NCBI GenBank assembly: GCA_010093705.1
Contig: MU006089.1
Location: forward strand, 2,653,561 to 2,717,560
DNA length: 64,000 nucleotides
DNA from: Patellaria atrata CBS 101060
Taxonomy: Eukaryota > Ascomycota > Dothideomycetes > Patellariales > Patellariaceae
Reading direction: 5' to 3'
Shown here: piece by piece, positions 34,242-46,060 of the stretch
Numbering within the stretch: the stretch's first letter is position 1
Layout of the letters: every line of letters begins with the position of its first letter
Program-made: the position numbers and the translations under genes
Notes under the pieces: generated by a model
Told to the model about the DNA's origin: nothing
Databases searched by the model: none
The model's input: the letters and a program-made list of their open reading frames with translations, nothing else

Positions 34242-35503
34242 ATGGCAACCGCGCCTCCTCCATCCTCAACGGGCTCCATCCAGCTTGACGGAATAAAACA
34301 AGCTGCCGCCGCGCAAGACCCCAGGAAACTCAGCGGCTTCGCGCTGTACTCTAGATTCGCCTTTGCTGGCGCTGTCTGTTGTTCCGTCACTCATGGCGCT
34401 CTCACTCCCGTCGACGTGTGAGTCTACAATTCATTGATCCTGTCGCAAAAATTCTCGCGGCTTTAAATGTAAAATCCGAGCTAATATAAAAACTCCGGCA
34501 TTTAGGGTTAAGACAAGGATACAGCTCGACCCTATCAAGTATAACAAAGGTCTAATCGGTGGTTTCCGTCAAGTCATCGCGAGCGAGGGTGCTGGAGCTG
34601 TCTGGACTGGTTTCGGCCCAACTGCTGCTGGATACTTTTTGCAAGGAGCATTCAAATTCGGAGGTTACGAATTCTTCAAGCAACAATGCATCAACCAGCT
34701 CGGATATGAATCTGCCTCGCAAAACCGCACCGCCGTCTATCTTGCGTCCGCCGCTGCTGCCGAATTCTTCGCTGATATCGCTCTTTGCCCTCTTGAAGCT
34801 ACCCGTATCCGTCTCGTCTCGGAACCTACATTCGCGAGCGGACTTGTGAGTGGTTTCGGTAAGATCTTGAAGAATGAAGGTGTTGGAGCATTCTACTCTG
34901 GTTTCGGTCCTATCCTGTTCAAGCAGTAAGTGCATCTGAAGCTGGAACGTTGGCATCTCTAATCTTGTACAGGGTCCCGTACACCATGGCTAAGTTCGTC
35001 GTTTACGAGAAGGTTGCCGAGATGGTCTGGAGGTCAATAGATAAGAACACTGCCTCTTCCTCGACTGCAACTGCTGTCAACCTTGGATCTGGTCTCGTCG
35101 CTGGTTTCGCCGCCGCTATCATATCCCAACCCGCCGACACTATGCTTAGCAAAATCAACAAGACGAAAGGTCTCCCTGGTGAGGGAACTACTACCCGTCT
35201 CATCAAGATTGCAAAGGAGCTAGGTCTTCGTGGTAGTTACGCTGGTATCGGTGCTCGTCTCTTCGTAAGTCCACTACATCCCAAACCCTACCCCTGGGAG
35301 CCACAGTAGATATCCCAAACTGGCCTGCAGTTAACTAACATACACGGGACCGCGCAGATGGTTGGAACTTTGACAGCAGGTATTACGTCATCCCGTCCTT
35401 TTCATTGAAATATATATTAACTCAGCTCGTAGGACAATTTGCCATTTACGGTGATATCAAGAAGGCCCTTGGCGCGACTGGTGGCGTAGAGATCGCAAAA
35501 TAG
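34242..35503 (+). CDS. mir1: Mitochondrial phosphate carrier (MIR1/PIC type)
   Basis: Five exons: 34242-34417, 34506-34925, 34973-35264, 35358-35379 and 35433-35503 (326 aa). All phases agree. Exon 4 is a 22-nt microexon (MVGTLTA). The three solute-carrier signatures are [21 protein letters not shown] and [10 protein letters not shown]. Further diagnostic blocks of the phosphate carrier subgroup are [27 protein letters not shown] (read in segments), [20 protein letters not shown] and [11 protein letters not shown]. The protein imports phosphate with protons across the inner mitochondrial membrane for ATP synthesis. It is a housekeeping gene with no odd residues. Confidence 0.95.
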
Positions 35504-36697
35504 AGAACGAATCAAAGATAGAAATCAGAATGATGTTCCCGAACATTAGTTTCCTCTAAGCATATCCGGAAGTTCTTTGGTATTGGTTGTGGTAGATTCA
35601 TCTGACGTTGATGCTTGGGATAGAGAGTTTCTCACCACGTTTTGTAATTCTAGGCTCTTTTCCATGGTATATCATAGACAATAGACTCAGCTAAAATGAT
35701 TCTCAACTCTAGAATTCTACTCGACTGTATACCGGCGTCATCGTTGCGAAATAGCTGTGTTGGTGCGGATATCAAAAGGGGCTCGAATCGCCAAGAGTCA
35801 CGTGCACGGACTCACCCTTAAAAGTTCTACCCTTAACTTAATTCTTCATGCGCCTTGTAAATAAGATTTTCGGGACTATATTTCTACACTGACGCTAGGT
35901 ACTTCATCGGTACTCCAGCCGAGAACTAATTGACTTGAGTTCCTACCGACGCGTCTTATATAGTAGCTGGTCAAAGGAGGAACGGCAGTAAAAATGCTCT
36001 AAGCGAGGAGTTTCGGTTAATCTTTATAAAAGTTCTGAGTTTTGAGTTTTGAGCTTTACGATCTTATTTCATTTGTCTCATCTTTCATTTCTCTATATCT
36101 TGGCTTTTTCCGTTGTGACCTTTCCTATCAGCCCATTGGACGTCTTCTACGCAATAGAAAGGTAAATCCTCATTCTCGCACTTGGCGCTGTTTGTATTGA
36201 AGATTCGAAAAGAACAGGGTGCTTTCCTCCCTCCCCTTGAATCGTCTCTAAAGGCCTTTTAGCTAAGCTGAACTAATCCGGAAATACGTTGCGTGGTTTC
36301 GTTTTATAGGATGTCGTTGTTTGCAGAACACCAGTAGAAAGAGTGAAGAGTGTTTAAAAAGACAGGAAAGGTTCTATATACCGGGTATAAGGTTATAGGT
36401 ATCCATGACCGGATCTTATAAACAACTTAATCATACAAACGACTGGACCATACAAACGACTGGACCTATAATATTGACTCGGTCATTATACGGATAGTTA
36501 GCCTTAGAGAAGCTTTAGGTGATCGTTCTATCGAATTCCGTCTTCTACTGCAATAAATACACCTGTACGGGAATATCCATATACAGTTTCAGTTTTTCTC
36601 GAGGTTACAGAGAATCTAGGCTCGATGAGAAATATATTACATATCTAACGACCCCTAGCCCCTCGTTCCTAGATTAGGCGTCCTAGATCATAAATAG
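35504..36697. other. Intergenic between converging carrier and PhoD genes, with tandem repeats
   Basis: No gene. It includes the 17-bp tandem repeat at 36432-36465 and a run of GAGTTTT at about 36037-36057. The stretch 36001-36170 looks promoter-like (TATAAAA at about 36025 then a pyrimidine tract), but no open frame follows, so a noncoding transcript is possible. Confidence 0.45.
36432..36465. repeat. 17-bp perfect tandem repeat (catacaaacgactggac x2)
   Basis: Two identical adjacent 17-mers. The ACAAACGACT core is shared with repeats at 1898-1915 and, with one change, at 60992-61006. Confidence 0.85.
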
Positions 36698-38879
36698 TCA
36701 CTCGTGTTCCGTATCCCTAGTCGCATTCGTCTCAACCCTCCTCCCACCTTTCAGCGTTCCGGCTTCCACAACCCCACCAGCCACAGGCCTGCTGAGCCTG
36801 TTCTCCCCAGCCTTAACGGTGAAGTTGGCGAGCGAGATCTCCAATCCACTCTTAACCCTCGTATTCGGGATGCCGAAATACCTCGCCTCAATAGCCTCTT
36901 TGCTGACGTGGAGCTCGAAATACCCTCTATAATACAGCTCGTTCCACATTAGGTGCTCGTTGTGTCCGACGGCCCACTCCGTCATGTTGTTCGCCGCAGC
37001 CAGGGTGATGTTTTGCCCTACGGGTGCGGGGGAGCTTACAGCTGTGCCGCCGAATTCGACGGCGAGAGCACCGGCACCGGTGATGGGGTTATAGCGGTGT
37101 TCGGAGTTCCAGACGACGTCTGAGACCCAGGAGGCGTGGGTGTCGCCGGCGAGGAAGACGGTGTTACTGATATTGTGCTTGAGGAGGTGGGAGAGGGTTC
37201 GATTGCGGTTTGCTGCATAACCATCCCAGGCATCGTAATTGAAGGGGTCTTCGGGTCCAAGCAGGAGGGATAGATTGAGGGAGGAGAAGACTGTGGGCTG
37301 TTAGGGAGTGAAGATTTGAGGAAGGAAAAGGGTGGATAGGCTTACTGATTTGGTTACCCACGAGACGCCAGGTTGCATCTCGGCCTGCGGACTCGGAGAG
37401 CTGGCGGTAGAACCAGTGTTCCTGTCTACTACCCATCAAAGAGCGACTAGCCTCGTTGGAGATCTCGTTGATATAGTGGGTGTTCCAGTACAGGTCAGTG
37501 ATACTACGGTCATATTGTCTGGTGTCGAGCATGATTAGATCGATCAATTTGCCGATTGAAAAGGAGCGCCAGATTCTTAAGCCGTCATCCATATCCACTT
37601 GACTGATACATTTTGTTAGCTCACGTGAATTCTCTGTCATACTATAGTCCTTACCGGATAGGCATCCATTCGAAATATGCTCTGACAGCGTTCATTTTCC
37701 GCTGATCTACACTAACACCGCCATCATAAACGAATGATTCTTCCGTATTATTCACATGAGAAGATCCATCTCTGTACGTGTTATCTCCAACCTCTATCTT
37801 ACGATCAGTCACGAGATCAAACGCTATCAGACGGTAACTGACCATGGTCATCCCACACTGGAATCCATGCAAACATCTGATGGCTTGCTAAAAGATCCAA
37901 ATCGGTTCGATAAGTAGCAAGGCGCTTGCGATAGTCATAAAGAGAGAAAATCTCCTTGTTTGGAAGTGAAATACGTCCAAGGCTATAGCCCCAGCCATAG
38001 CCACCTTCTTCATACTCGTAGATGTAATCACCAAGATGGACAACGTAATCTACAGAATCCTTGTCCGAGCGTCAAAATAGTTCCTAAGGAGGGAATTGAA
38101 TTAACGTTACCTTTCGTACAGCATTTCCGTATGCATTGAAGAAGCCGAAAGCTGAAGGGATGACAAGTCAGACAACAAATCAGACAACATATCAAACGAG
38201 ACTCAGTATAACCTACGGTAGTTGGAACAGGAATAAATAGCCAGGCCAATATTTGAAACATCGTCATCGGGTCGCGGCGTCGTCTTGGTTCGGCCTACTG
38301 GACTGCTGTTGTCCGAACCACAGACAGTGAATTGGTAGTAGTATGTTGTATACGGTTCAAGATTCTTAGCCTCTACCTATAAATAAGAGATTCAGCAGTC
38401 TATCCGGTTAGGTTATGGTTTGATATTTTCCCTTTGGGACTTACCTTGACAGTATAATCGATATCTGAGGTGGTGTACACAGTTCCCTGGTCCACAGCAG
38501 AGCCAAAGGAGTCGTCCGTCGATACTTTATAGTCCAGACAAACTGGAGCGGCGGAAGCTTGGATGTATTCTTCCGTCTCATGATTCCATAGAGGGACGTA
38601 GCCGGAAACAGTCACGTTAGATTGATCATTATCAGCTGCAGGAGCGACACGAGTCCACAGTATGATAGAGGTTGGGTAGGGGTCCCCAGAAGCCACGCCG
38701 TGAGTGAAATTCAACTGGGCAGGATCCCAAGACGAACTTGGATTGTTTCTCTTGACTACTTTATGAATAGAGACGCCCAGCCCTGGGTGATTTTCTGAGG
38801 GAGAACGATAGTTGAGGTTAGAGGCATACCTCGCGCTTACAACACCGAAGCTTAGAAAGAGAATTGACAATGAACGCAT
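36698..38879 (-). CDS. Secreted PhoD-like alkaline phosphatase
   Basis: Seven exons: 38879-38445, 38376-38217, 38151-38111, 38059-37843, 37793-37655, 37602-37346 and 37290-36698 (613 aa). All junctions are in phase. The signal peptide is MRSLSILFLSFGVVSA. The N-terminal PhoD_N domain has FTHGVASGDPYPTSIILWTR. The catalytic part has SCSNY-PFGFFNAYGN, VVHLGDYIYEY, PVWDDHEVGDNTYRDG, LIMLDTRQYDRS and FLAGDTHASWVSDVV, which together carry the metal ligands of the PhoD metallophosphatase fold. The family releases phosphate from mono- and diesters outside the cell, usually under phosphate limitation. The final 90 residues end NATRDTEHE without a membrane anchor. Exon 3 is only 41 nt and is easily missed. 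Confidence 0.93.
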
Positions 38880-39628
38880 TCTGAAGGGAAGAGAAGTTGA
38901 ATTGGTCAATTCCAAGTCCAAGTCGAGTTCCAACTACGACTTGCGCTCTTCCTGGGATTCTGACTTCTTTTTGTAGTTCTTTCTCACCTGCCTCTACCTA
39001 CTCACTTACCTGCTACTAGTAAGGTAGTGTTCGCATTCAAGGATCGTGAAGAACTCAAGATAGCCTTTCACTTCCGTCATCAATATAGTATTTTGCAGGG
39101 AAAGTTGCATTTGTGGCTCAGGCGAACCAATGAAAAGTAGTTGATTTCGCATGCTCATAGGATCCGTATACATTTGAATGTCGTTATGATCTCTTGCGAG
39201 TTTCCCGTTATGGGATGGTAATGTGCATTTGGGTCGAGGGCGAGGGTTGAGGAGAAGAGCAGAATTGAGCACGTGTTGCAGGGAGGGCCAAGGGACTTAG
39301 GTACCCATTAAGCCCCTTGCCCCTTTGGCCTAAGGCCCCCTTTGGCCCTCAAGACGCGTCACTTTCCATCCAAAATTCATCTCACAACCGACCATGGATA
39401 GAACGAACATGTCACTGTCTCTCATCAATCATTATATCATTATTGACTCAGATGGGTAATCCGTCGAAGGATGAACTTGATACGCGCCTAATAGACGGAC
39501 AATTAGGCATTTCGTAAAAGTTCTGCCTCAACATACCTCCAAGCAGAAATCAACCAGGATAGAAAAACTACGATATTTGAAGGAGCTGCAAATTAACGGT
39601 CAATATTTCCCCAAAGCTTTTACTGTCA
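38880..39628. other. Intergenic; PhoD promoter and 3' flank of the pseudoprotease
   Basis: No gene. It contains an 11-base direct repeat cccctttggcc at 39320-39330 and 39337-39347 around a ggcctaaggcc near-palindrome. Confidence 0.45.
39320..39347. repeat. Direct repeat / near-palindrome around ggcctaaggcc
   Basis: Two exact cccctttggcc copies separated by 6 bases, in a locally GC-rich spot within AT-rich DNA upstream of PhoD. Confidence 0.7.
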
Positions 39629-41776
39629 TCACTCTTTTGCTCTTTCGTTCTCGGACATATCAACTGTGCTTTCTACTTCATCTGGTGAAATTTCAATTCC
39701 GGATGCTTTATCAACTACTGGCGTAGTAATAGAATCCGTCCCTTCGTCACCCGTCGAATCCCTCGTTGCTGCATCTTTCTCCGCCTCAATCCCTAAACCC
39801 TTTTCTACCTCAAGCGCTGAATCCTTCTCTATCGAATCTATGTTTATTCCTGTCATTGTCTTCTCAGCTTTAGTACCATCTGAAACATGATGTCCTGTGT
39901 CCCCGGGCATTTCATACAGCTCTTCTTCTTCTCTTACTCCTGTCAAAATTCCCCCATCGCCCCTTTCCGGAAAATATCCGTGTAGCGCTGATACTGCTGG
40001 AGAGCGAGGCGACGCATTGCTTTCTAACTCGTAGCTAGTGGTTGTTTGATTTGAATGACAAGATGCGAATGAGTTATCACGCTGGTGGAATCTATGAGGA
40101 GAATCCGTGGCACCATTGAGATATCGGGGTACCATGCTTCCAGCTTCTAGCTCTTGGTGTCTGTTCCGATGATACTGGTTCTCTTCGTATGCGGGTAGTT
40201 CGACCCTCGATGAGACAACGCTGAAAGTACCCTGTTGTTTCTCAACCTCCTCTTTCTCGGTTCTCTCTTTCTCAATTCTCTCTTTCTCGGCCCTCTCTTT
40301 CTCAGCCTGCTCTTTCTCATCCTTCTCTGTGCGGCGTCGGCGTATGGCTAGCCATATCAGAAGAGCAACGAGCAAAACGGAAAGGAGTAAACCGACAACA
40401 ATGCCGAGTATAGCTCCGGTACTTAGACCGTCCTCTTCAGGTTTTGGAGGAACATAGCCTCTCTTATGAATGGGCACAATACTTCTATTACCAGTATTGC
40501 GGCTACTCCAGTCCACTTGGGTAATTGAAAATTGGTCATGCTCGTAGTCCACAATTATGTAAGACTCTTGCAGGAGGGTACGGCCGAGTGTGAACCGAAT
40601 TTGGTTTTCTGAGCGTCGAATAGGGAAATAATGTGATGCATTGGTACGTATCGAGGATGGGATCTCGAGAAAGAAGGCTCGATATGGTATCTCAATGCTA
40701 ACACGTTCTGTGGAGTTTGTAGGATCTGATAAGGTGATGATAACCGTGGGGTTGTTAGCCATATTTAGATTGTGTGCTGTCTCGTTAATCGTGTATAGAT
40801 CCGAGTCATCGTCGAAAACAAGATTGAATATGCTTTGAAAACGGTCGCACACTGCCTCCGGTAGCCATAGATACGGAAGAGTCGTATCTATAACTGCGTC
40901 GAATGTACTCCTCGTATAAGTGCTCATGGCTGATTGGTCGGTCCTGGCTTTTACTACGATTCCTTGGACTACTACCACTAAGTCTCTATTCTTTTGTACA
41001 GTGAACGGAACTCTTGTTCTGGTAGCGATCACTTCATCATACCCCCCGAGTATAAGACTGCCGAACCTCTCGCTCACACTCTCTGAGATCAGATTAGCCC
41101 AGAATCTACTATCCAATCCAATCCCGATCGTGGTGAAGATCTTAGAGAAACCGTACTTACGATATGAGGCACCCGCAGTGTAAGAGTACGACTCACTAGG
41201 GATTGACATATTGTAGCCATCCGCTCCAGCCAACATCCCGAGCATACTAGTAAATTGTCTGATTTCTCGTTCGCGCTGCAAATCAAATTTATTCGTAGTT
41301 AACCCAATCATACCAAGTTTTATTTTCTCATCCACGTACCCGGCAACAAGAGAGTTGTTGACGGTAAAACCAGTCTTCTGGCGTCCACCCTGAAAAGATA
41401 TTCGCTCTGTTCCTATATAGCTCCAGATTTCTTTATAGGCATCACCATAGAGGAGGCCTATATCTAACCATCCGAGATTCAGACTGAACTCGCCTAGGCT
41501 AATCCGCGCCCAGGATGATGATTGACTTGCTTCAAACCCACCATGATTAAGGCTCAGAAAAGGTTCGATCCCTCGAGCGTCCGCGCACGTACCCAAATCG
41601 GTGTTGTTGCAAGCGCCCATCCTCGGTAACCAGATGAAAGAAGATGCCAGTGATGGCAAAATGCGAAAGTGTTGCTCAGGTGTCCCGACAGCTAGTTTGA
41701 ACGTAGACCATGGCCCATCATCACCGTCGAATCTTTGAGTAGTAGGGAATACGTAAGGTGCCGGAGGGTACTCCAT
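39629..41776 (-). CDS. Type I membrane aspartic-protease-like protein, predicted inactive
   Basis: One long exon, 715 aa from the ATG at 41776. The frame is open upstream to about 41800 and a 5' exon with the signal peptide is likely, but I could not place it. The lumenal part is a pepsin fold: YVFPTTQRFDGDDGPWSTF, then LAVGTPEQHFRILPSLASSF where pepsins have DTGSS, so the first catalytic Asp is missing (LPSLASS). The second site keeps Asp but reads FDAVIDTTLPYLWLP. A transmembrane helix lies at about 450-475 (GAILGIVVGLLLSVLLVALL) followed by RRRR. A 40-residue Lys/Glu heptad run (EKERAEKERIEKERTEKEE) and a 200-residue acidic Ser/Thr-rich cytosolic tail follow. A surface receptor or scaffold role is inference. 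Confidence 0.85.
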   Translation of the reverse strand: MEYPPAPYVFPTTQRFDGDDGPWSTFKLAVGTPEQHFRILPSLASSFIWLPRMGACNNTDLGTCADARGIEPFLSLNHGGFEASQSSSWARISLGEFSLNLGWLDIGLLYGDAYKEIWSYIGTERISFQGGRQKTGFTVNNSLVAGYVDEKIKLGMIGLTTNKFDLQREREIRQFTSMLGMLAGADGYNMSIPSESYSYTAGASYRKYGFSKIFTTIGIGLDSRFWANLISESVSERFGSLILGGYDEVIATRTRVPFTVQKNRDLVVVVQGIVVKARTDQSAMSTYTRSTFDAVIDTTLPYLWLPEAVCDRFQSIFNLVFDDDSDLYTINETAHNLNMANNPTVIITLSDPTNSTERVSIEIPYRAFFLEIPSSIRTNASHYFPIRRSENQIRFTLGRTLLQESYIIVDYEHDQFSITQVDWSSRNTGNRSIVPIHKRGYVPPKPEEDGLSTGAILGIVVGLLLSVLLVALLIWLAIRRRRTEKDEKEQAEKERAEKERIEKERTEKEEVEKQQGTFSVVSSRVELPAYEENQYHRNRHQELEAGSMVPRYLNGATDSPHRFHQRDNSFASCHSNQTTTSYELESNASPRSPAVSALHGYFPERGDGGILTGVREEEELYEMPGDTGHHVSDGTKAEKTMTGINIDSIEKDSALEVEKGLGIEAEKDAATRDSTGDEGTDSITTPVVDKASGIEISPDEVESTVDMSENERAKE

Positions 41777-43071
41777 TAAAGCCAAAGGACTGCTGCAATA
41801 TCAATTTTCCACAGGAGACAGACTCGTGCAGCGGTTTCGAGCTGATATGAATGAAATTTCAGGGAAATCTGCAATAGCTAGGAAATCCGTAGAAATGCGA
41901 TAACAATCAGCTAGGGTCGCACGGGGAGAAGCAGACAGCGCAATACATGATCCTGTCTTTATGTCAGACCGGGTTTCACTAGTGTCTAGCATCGAGGGTT
42001 CCACGATGCGGGAGTGGTGTACGACCAAATAACGTCTAAAGTCTTCTTTGTAGAGGCCTTGATTAACCTAAACCACAGAACATTTCTGATCTACTGTTGG
42101 GATAGGATCAATTGCTACGAACATTGCATATTCCAAACTTCCTGCATCTTTAAGCTCTCTTTGCCATATCTGCTCCCGACTCATTCATCTTTTCATACAC
42201 AGCTGATGCAGCGTGCACATTCTTAACCCGCCTCTCCTGATTCGATTTCCAGGCGTAACATGGCAGGATGAACCAGACCATCACGAGGAAATGTCGCCGC
42301 CCTGGGTAACGACTTAACGGCTGTGCACCGCTTGAGTAGGTTTCCGTATGACTTCAGGAACTATTACCCCAATTCTAGTCGCCTTACTGTGTTACTGATC
42401 TAAAAGCCTCGTATAGGTTGAATGGAGCGATGAATTGTGCGACTCTGCGGATAACTGCACACGTCTACATTCGGGTGCAAGTCATTGGGCAAAATTACTT
42501 GACCTTTATCTTTGCGTTACCACCATCCTTCTTCAGACCTCCTATCGGAACGTCTCGTATGGAACTGAAAGATGACAAACAAGTGCAATATCGTTTCTCT
42601 CATCGCTCAACGTCGCTCTGCATTGCATCTAGCTTATCCTAACGGTTTTCGACTTCCACTATCACTGGTTGCACTCGGTGAATCTCCTCCCTCCACTATG
42701 GACTCCGAACATAAGGATTTGGATTTTTACTTTCCATCTTCAGCCATACCAATCTTTACTCGTAGTTCATTCTGTCCTTCGACCTTCTATAATATATTCA
42801 GAACCAAGCAGGTTGTGCCTACCGCGTAGATATCATCAGTATTCTGGAAGTTCTTTTCTATCTCACGATTAGGTTACAGCTCCATTCAGATAAGAGGATG
42901 AGCCTTGTACGACTGTCATTCAAGTAAACAGAGGATTACTCCTCTTTCACTCTACGTTCGTTACACCTCGGCTGGATTAAATCTCTCGCTATTTTTCTAC
43001 TCCAGTTCAGCCGCCCAAAAAAATCTCTTGCATATTATTAGCTTTCCATCTGTGACGTACGAGAGCCAGCT
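41777..43071. other. Divergent intergenic region between pseudoprotease and mucin-like genes
   Basis: Promoters of both genes probably lie here. A missing 5' exon of the pseudoprotease may also lie here. No other gene is recognised. Confidence 0.45.
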
Positions 43072-45550
43072 ATGCTTCAACTTGATATGCACTTGCTGTT
43101 GGTTAATATCTTATGTATATCTTCCATCATCTTTGCATTGGGTGAGTCTGCAATTCTCAGATTGGAACAACACGCTTATGGCATTCAGTCTCTTATTCGA
43201 ATGCTGTCCCTCAAGCGTATACTCTTTCATCAGAGGATTTAGCAACGACAGACGTAGAGTACGATAATCCCCCTATTAGTTATCTAGCAGTCCCTACCGA
43301 TACAGGCGAATCGCAGCTGTCACATAGTAATTCCTTGACTCCGCTGGGATCCAAACACATACATCCAACCACACCTATTTGGCACGAGAGATGGACGAAT
43401 TGTTCAAAATATACTCCTTCATCATCCTCGTTATCATCGCAATGGGGTTCTACGATGTGGTCGGAGATTAGCTCGTCCCCATCTTCGACAGCTCTATACG
43501 GAACCTTCACATCTTCTACATTGGGTACTGCACCGATAACATCTACTATCTTCAACACTTCAACCTGCTATATTACGGCCCCAGTCTTTGAGACTCATTA
43601 CGTGTCAATTAGTATTCTCAAGACAGAAACTGTGACCGTAGAACTGACAACCACGTTGCTTGGTACCCTGATACCAACCACATTCGAGTGTACAGTTTCG
43701 AACACAGCCATTGAGAGCCTACAACCATCTACAGATACTGTCGTTCACACTATCCAACCAGACATAACAAAGGATACCGTTACAGTATCAATTACTCAGA
43801 CTCTGGAACCCTCTACCGTTCTATTTACGGTAACAAATTCAGCCTTTGGGAGCATAAAACCTACCACCGTCGAGAATTCTACTACTGTAGAACAAACATA
43901 CAACCAGACCACTACCATCTTACTCTCGACCACGGTTACGAAAACTGTAGAAATGTCGCCAACAAGTGTCTTGATCCCGATATCCTTGATTGAAACTGTG
44001 GAGACACCACCAAATAGCATCCTAATAACAACAATTTTAACGGAGACCGTTACGATGCCAGCTCCCTATTGCATCTCGACTTCTGAAGGGCTATCTTCTG
44101 CCCCCGCATTAACCTGTCTAGATATTTGTAATTTAAATGCTTTTGGAACAGTGCTCGCGACCTCAGTTGCCACTACAACCCTTTTCGCCAGCTCTTTGTA
44201 TCTCGTCGAAACATTCACTGTTTTATCCAATGGCTCGACTATTGCTGGTAGTACAGGCTCAAGCTACAGTCTTTATCCTGAGGTCACAAACCCGGTTTTC
44301 ACTTGGACACAGTTTGGGCAAACCTTGTGAGTGTCCTTGTCACTCCTACGCAGATGTACTTCTTTTTTGACAGGTCAAGGACATGGCCAACTGTTTATGT
44401 TGCATATACTGCATTTTCTCGCGGCTACGTGAGCGCTGTAATGAGTGACAGCACGTGTGCAACGACTAGTGAACCCCTTACATTACCGGGAACAATCGAC
44501 TACGGATCATTGATCACTCCTTCAGCTTCGCTTTTACAACCCAGCCAAGTACCTAGCGAAATAATTTCTTATATCACAAATCTACCTGAAGTATCATCAC
44601 AGCTAGAAGATATCCTTGTCACATCGTCTTGCGATCCTAATGAAGGTGACATCATACCAGCTCGAGAGGAGCCAGGTACCCAAATATTCACTATGCGATC
44701 AGGAACAAACTCTTTGAGTGCGAGAAGGGAAACCCTTCTTATTATTATGACAACTCAGGCGACCTCAGAACGAACGAATCCACTATCCCCCTTTACAACA
44801 AGACAACCACCCGCAACAGCCGAAACCACTTCGCTTCCAACAACATCCTCTACGGAAATTCCCACTACTCGGACTCTTCCACCCACTACTTCTACAAAAC
44901 AGCCAACAAGTACCGAATCTACGAGACCTCCTTCGCCACTTCTTTCTACAGAAGAGACAACAAGAATTGAAAGTCCTTCGCCTTCTACCGAAGCAACAAC
45001 AAGAACTTCTACTGAACAAACAACAAACACCGAATCTTCTCGACTCGTTTCATCTACGGAACAGATAACAAACGTCGAGGTAACGTCCACTTATACCTCT
45101 CTAAAGGAAACGACAAATATTGAATCTGCTACCCCCCTTTCTTCCTCTTCCGTAGAATCATCGACAACTGCCGAGTCCACTAAATTTGCTCCAACTCAAT
45201 CTTTAACAAGCAGTCTACCAATCACTTCAGTCACCTCCTCAGCATATTTGATCACGGAAGAGACGGAGACGGTATCTATTTCCCCGCGACCCTCGGTTGT
45301 GTCTTCGGAAGAGCCGTCATCTTCATCCTCCTCTTCATTCTCTACACACTCAACGACGGCCTCGCTATCGTCTTCGCTCAGGTCGACATCAACATCATCA
45401 TCAACGCGTCCCAGGCCATCCAGTACAGTTCTCTCCAGTTCTCCCTCATCTTCAAATGACGGAGCGGCCGTTACTCAGGTCAAAGCTGGAACGGTGAACC
45501 TGGAGAACGTGTTCATCGGCGCCGTCGGGGTTGCGGTGGGCTGGCTCTAA
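43072..45550 (+). CDS. Mucin-like Ser/Thr-rich secreted protein, probably GPI-anchored
   Basis: Exons are 43072-43141, 43234-44326 and 44374-45550 (779 aa). Exon 1 is a 23-codon signal peptide (MLQLDMHLLLVNILCISSII, then FAL) spliced with donor gtgagt and acceptor catcag into EDLATTDVEYDNPP. Intron 2 is 44327-44373 (gtgagt...gacag). The central part is rich in VTVELTTTLL and TVTVSITQTLE-type beta-repeats with N-x-S/T sites. Residues about 520-740 are nearly pure Ser/Thr/Pro/Glu (STEETTRIESPSPSTEATT). The C-terminus GTVNLENVFIGAVGVAVGWL is a typical GPI signal. Family function is cell-wall or adhesion; there is no enzymatic motif. It is divergent from the pseudoprotease, which is also a surface protein. 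Confidence 0.85.
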
Positions 45551-46060
45551 GAAATTCTTTGTGTGACTGTCCTTACCCTTTTCTCTTATCTTGTGAATGT
45601 TGTTTATGAGTTATAGTCACACGGAAATTAATCGCAATAGTATACTGGCAGAGTATTGTTGGAGGACTGGGGGGAGAGGGTTAATAATATGGCAACTGTG
45701 GATATACTTTATCAGAAGGGATATTTTAACCTCTCAACGAGACAACGAAAACGACGCAATCGTAAATCTACCTTGAAAATAATGAATAAACAAAACTTTC
45801 ATTCCTTAGCATAGCGAGGTCTGGCTTTTTCAAACACGTTTCTTCAAACTCACAGTGCACAGATCCTATGGAGATGTAATGACCGCGCCCTTTCTTTTCC
45901 GAAGAGTCTAATTTCGCATAAACCTACTATCATCTTGAATTTGTCCAGCGATCCAAATGTCCAGGATATATAACTGGAGTCGACAACTCTAAAGCACGAA
46001 TATACAATCCGAATGGCGCACCCTTAGCCTCAAACAGAGGTCTTCTACCACCACCTGCTT
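45551..46060. other. Convergent intergenic region
   Basis: 3' flanks of the mucin-like gene and the GMC gene. AT-rich, no gene. Confidence 0.45.
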
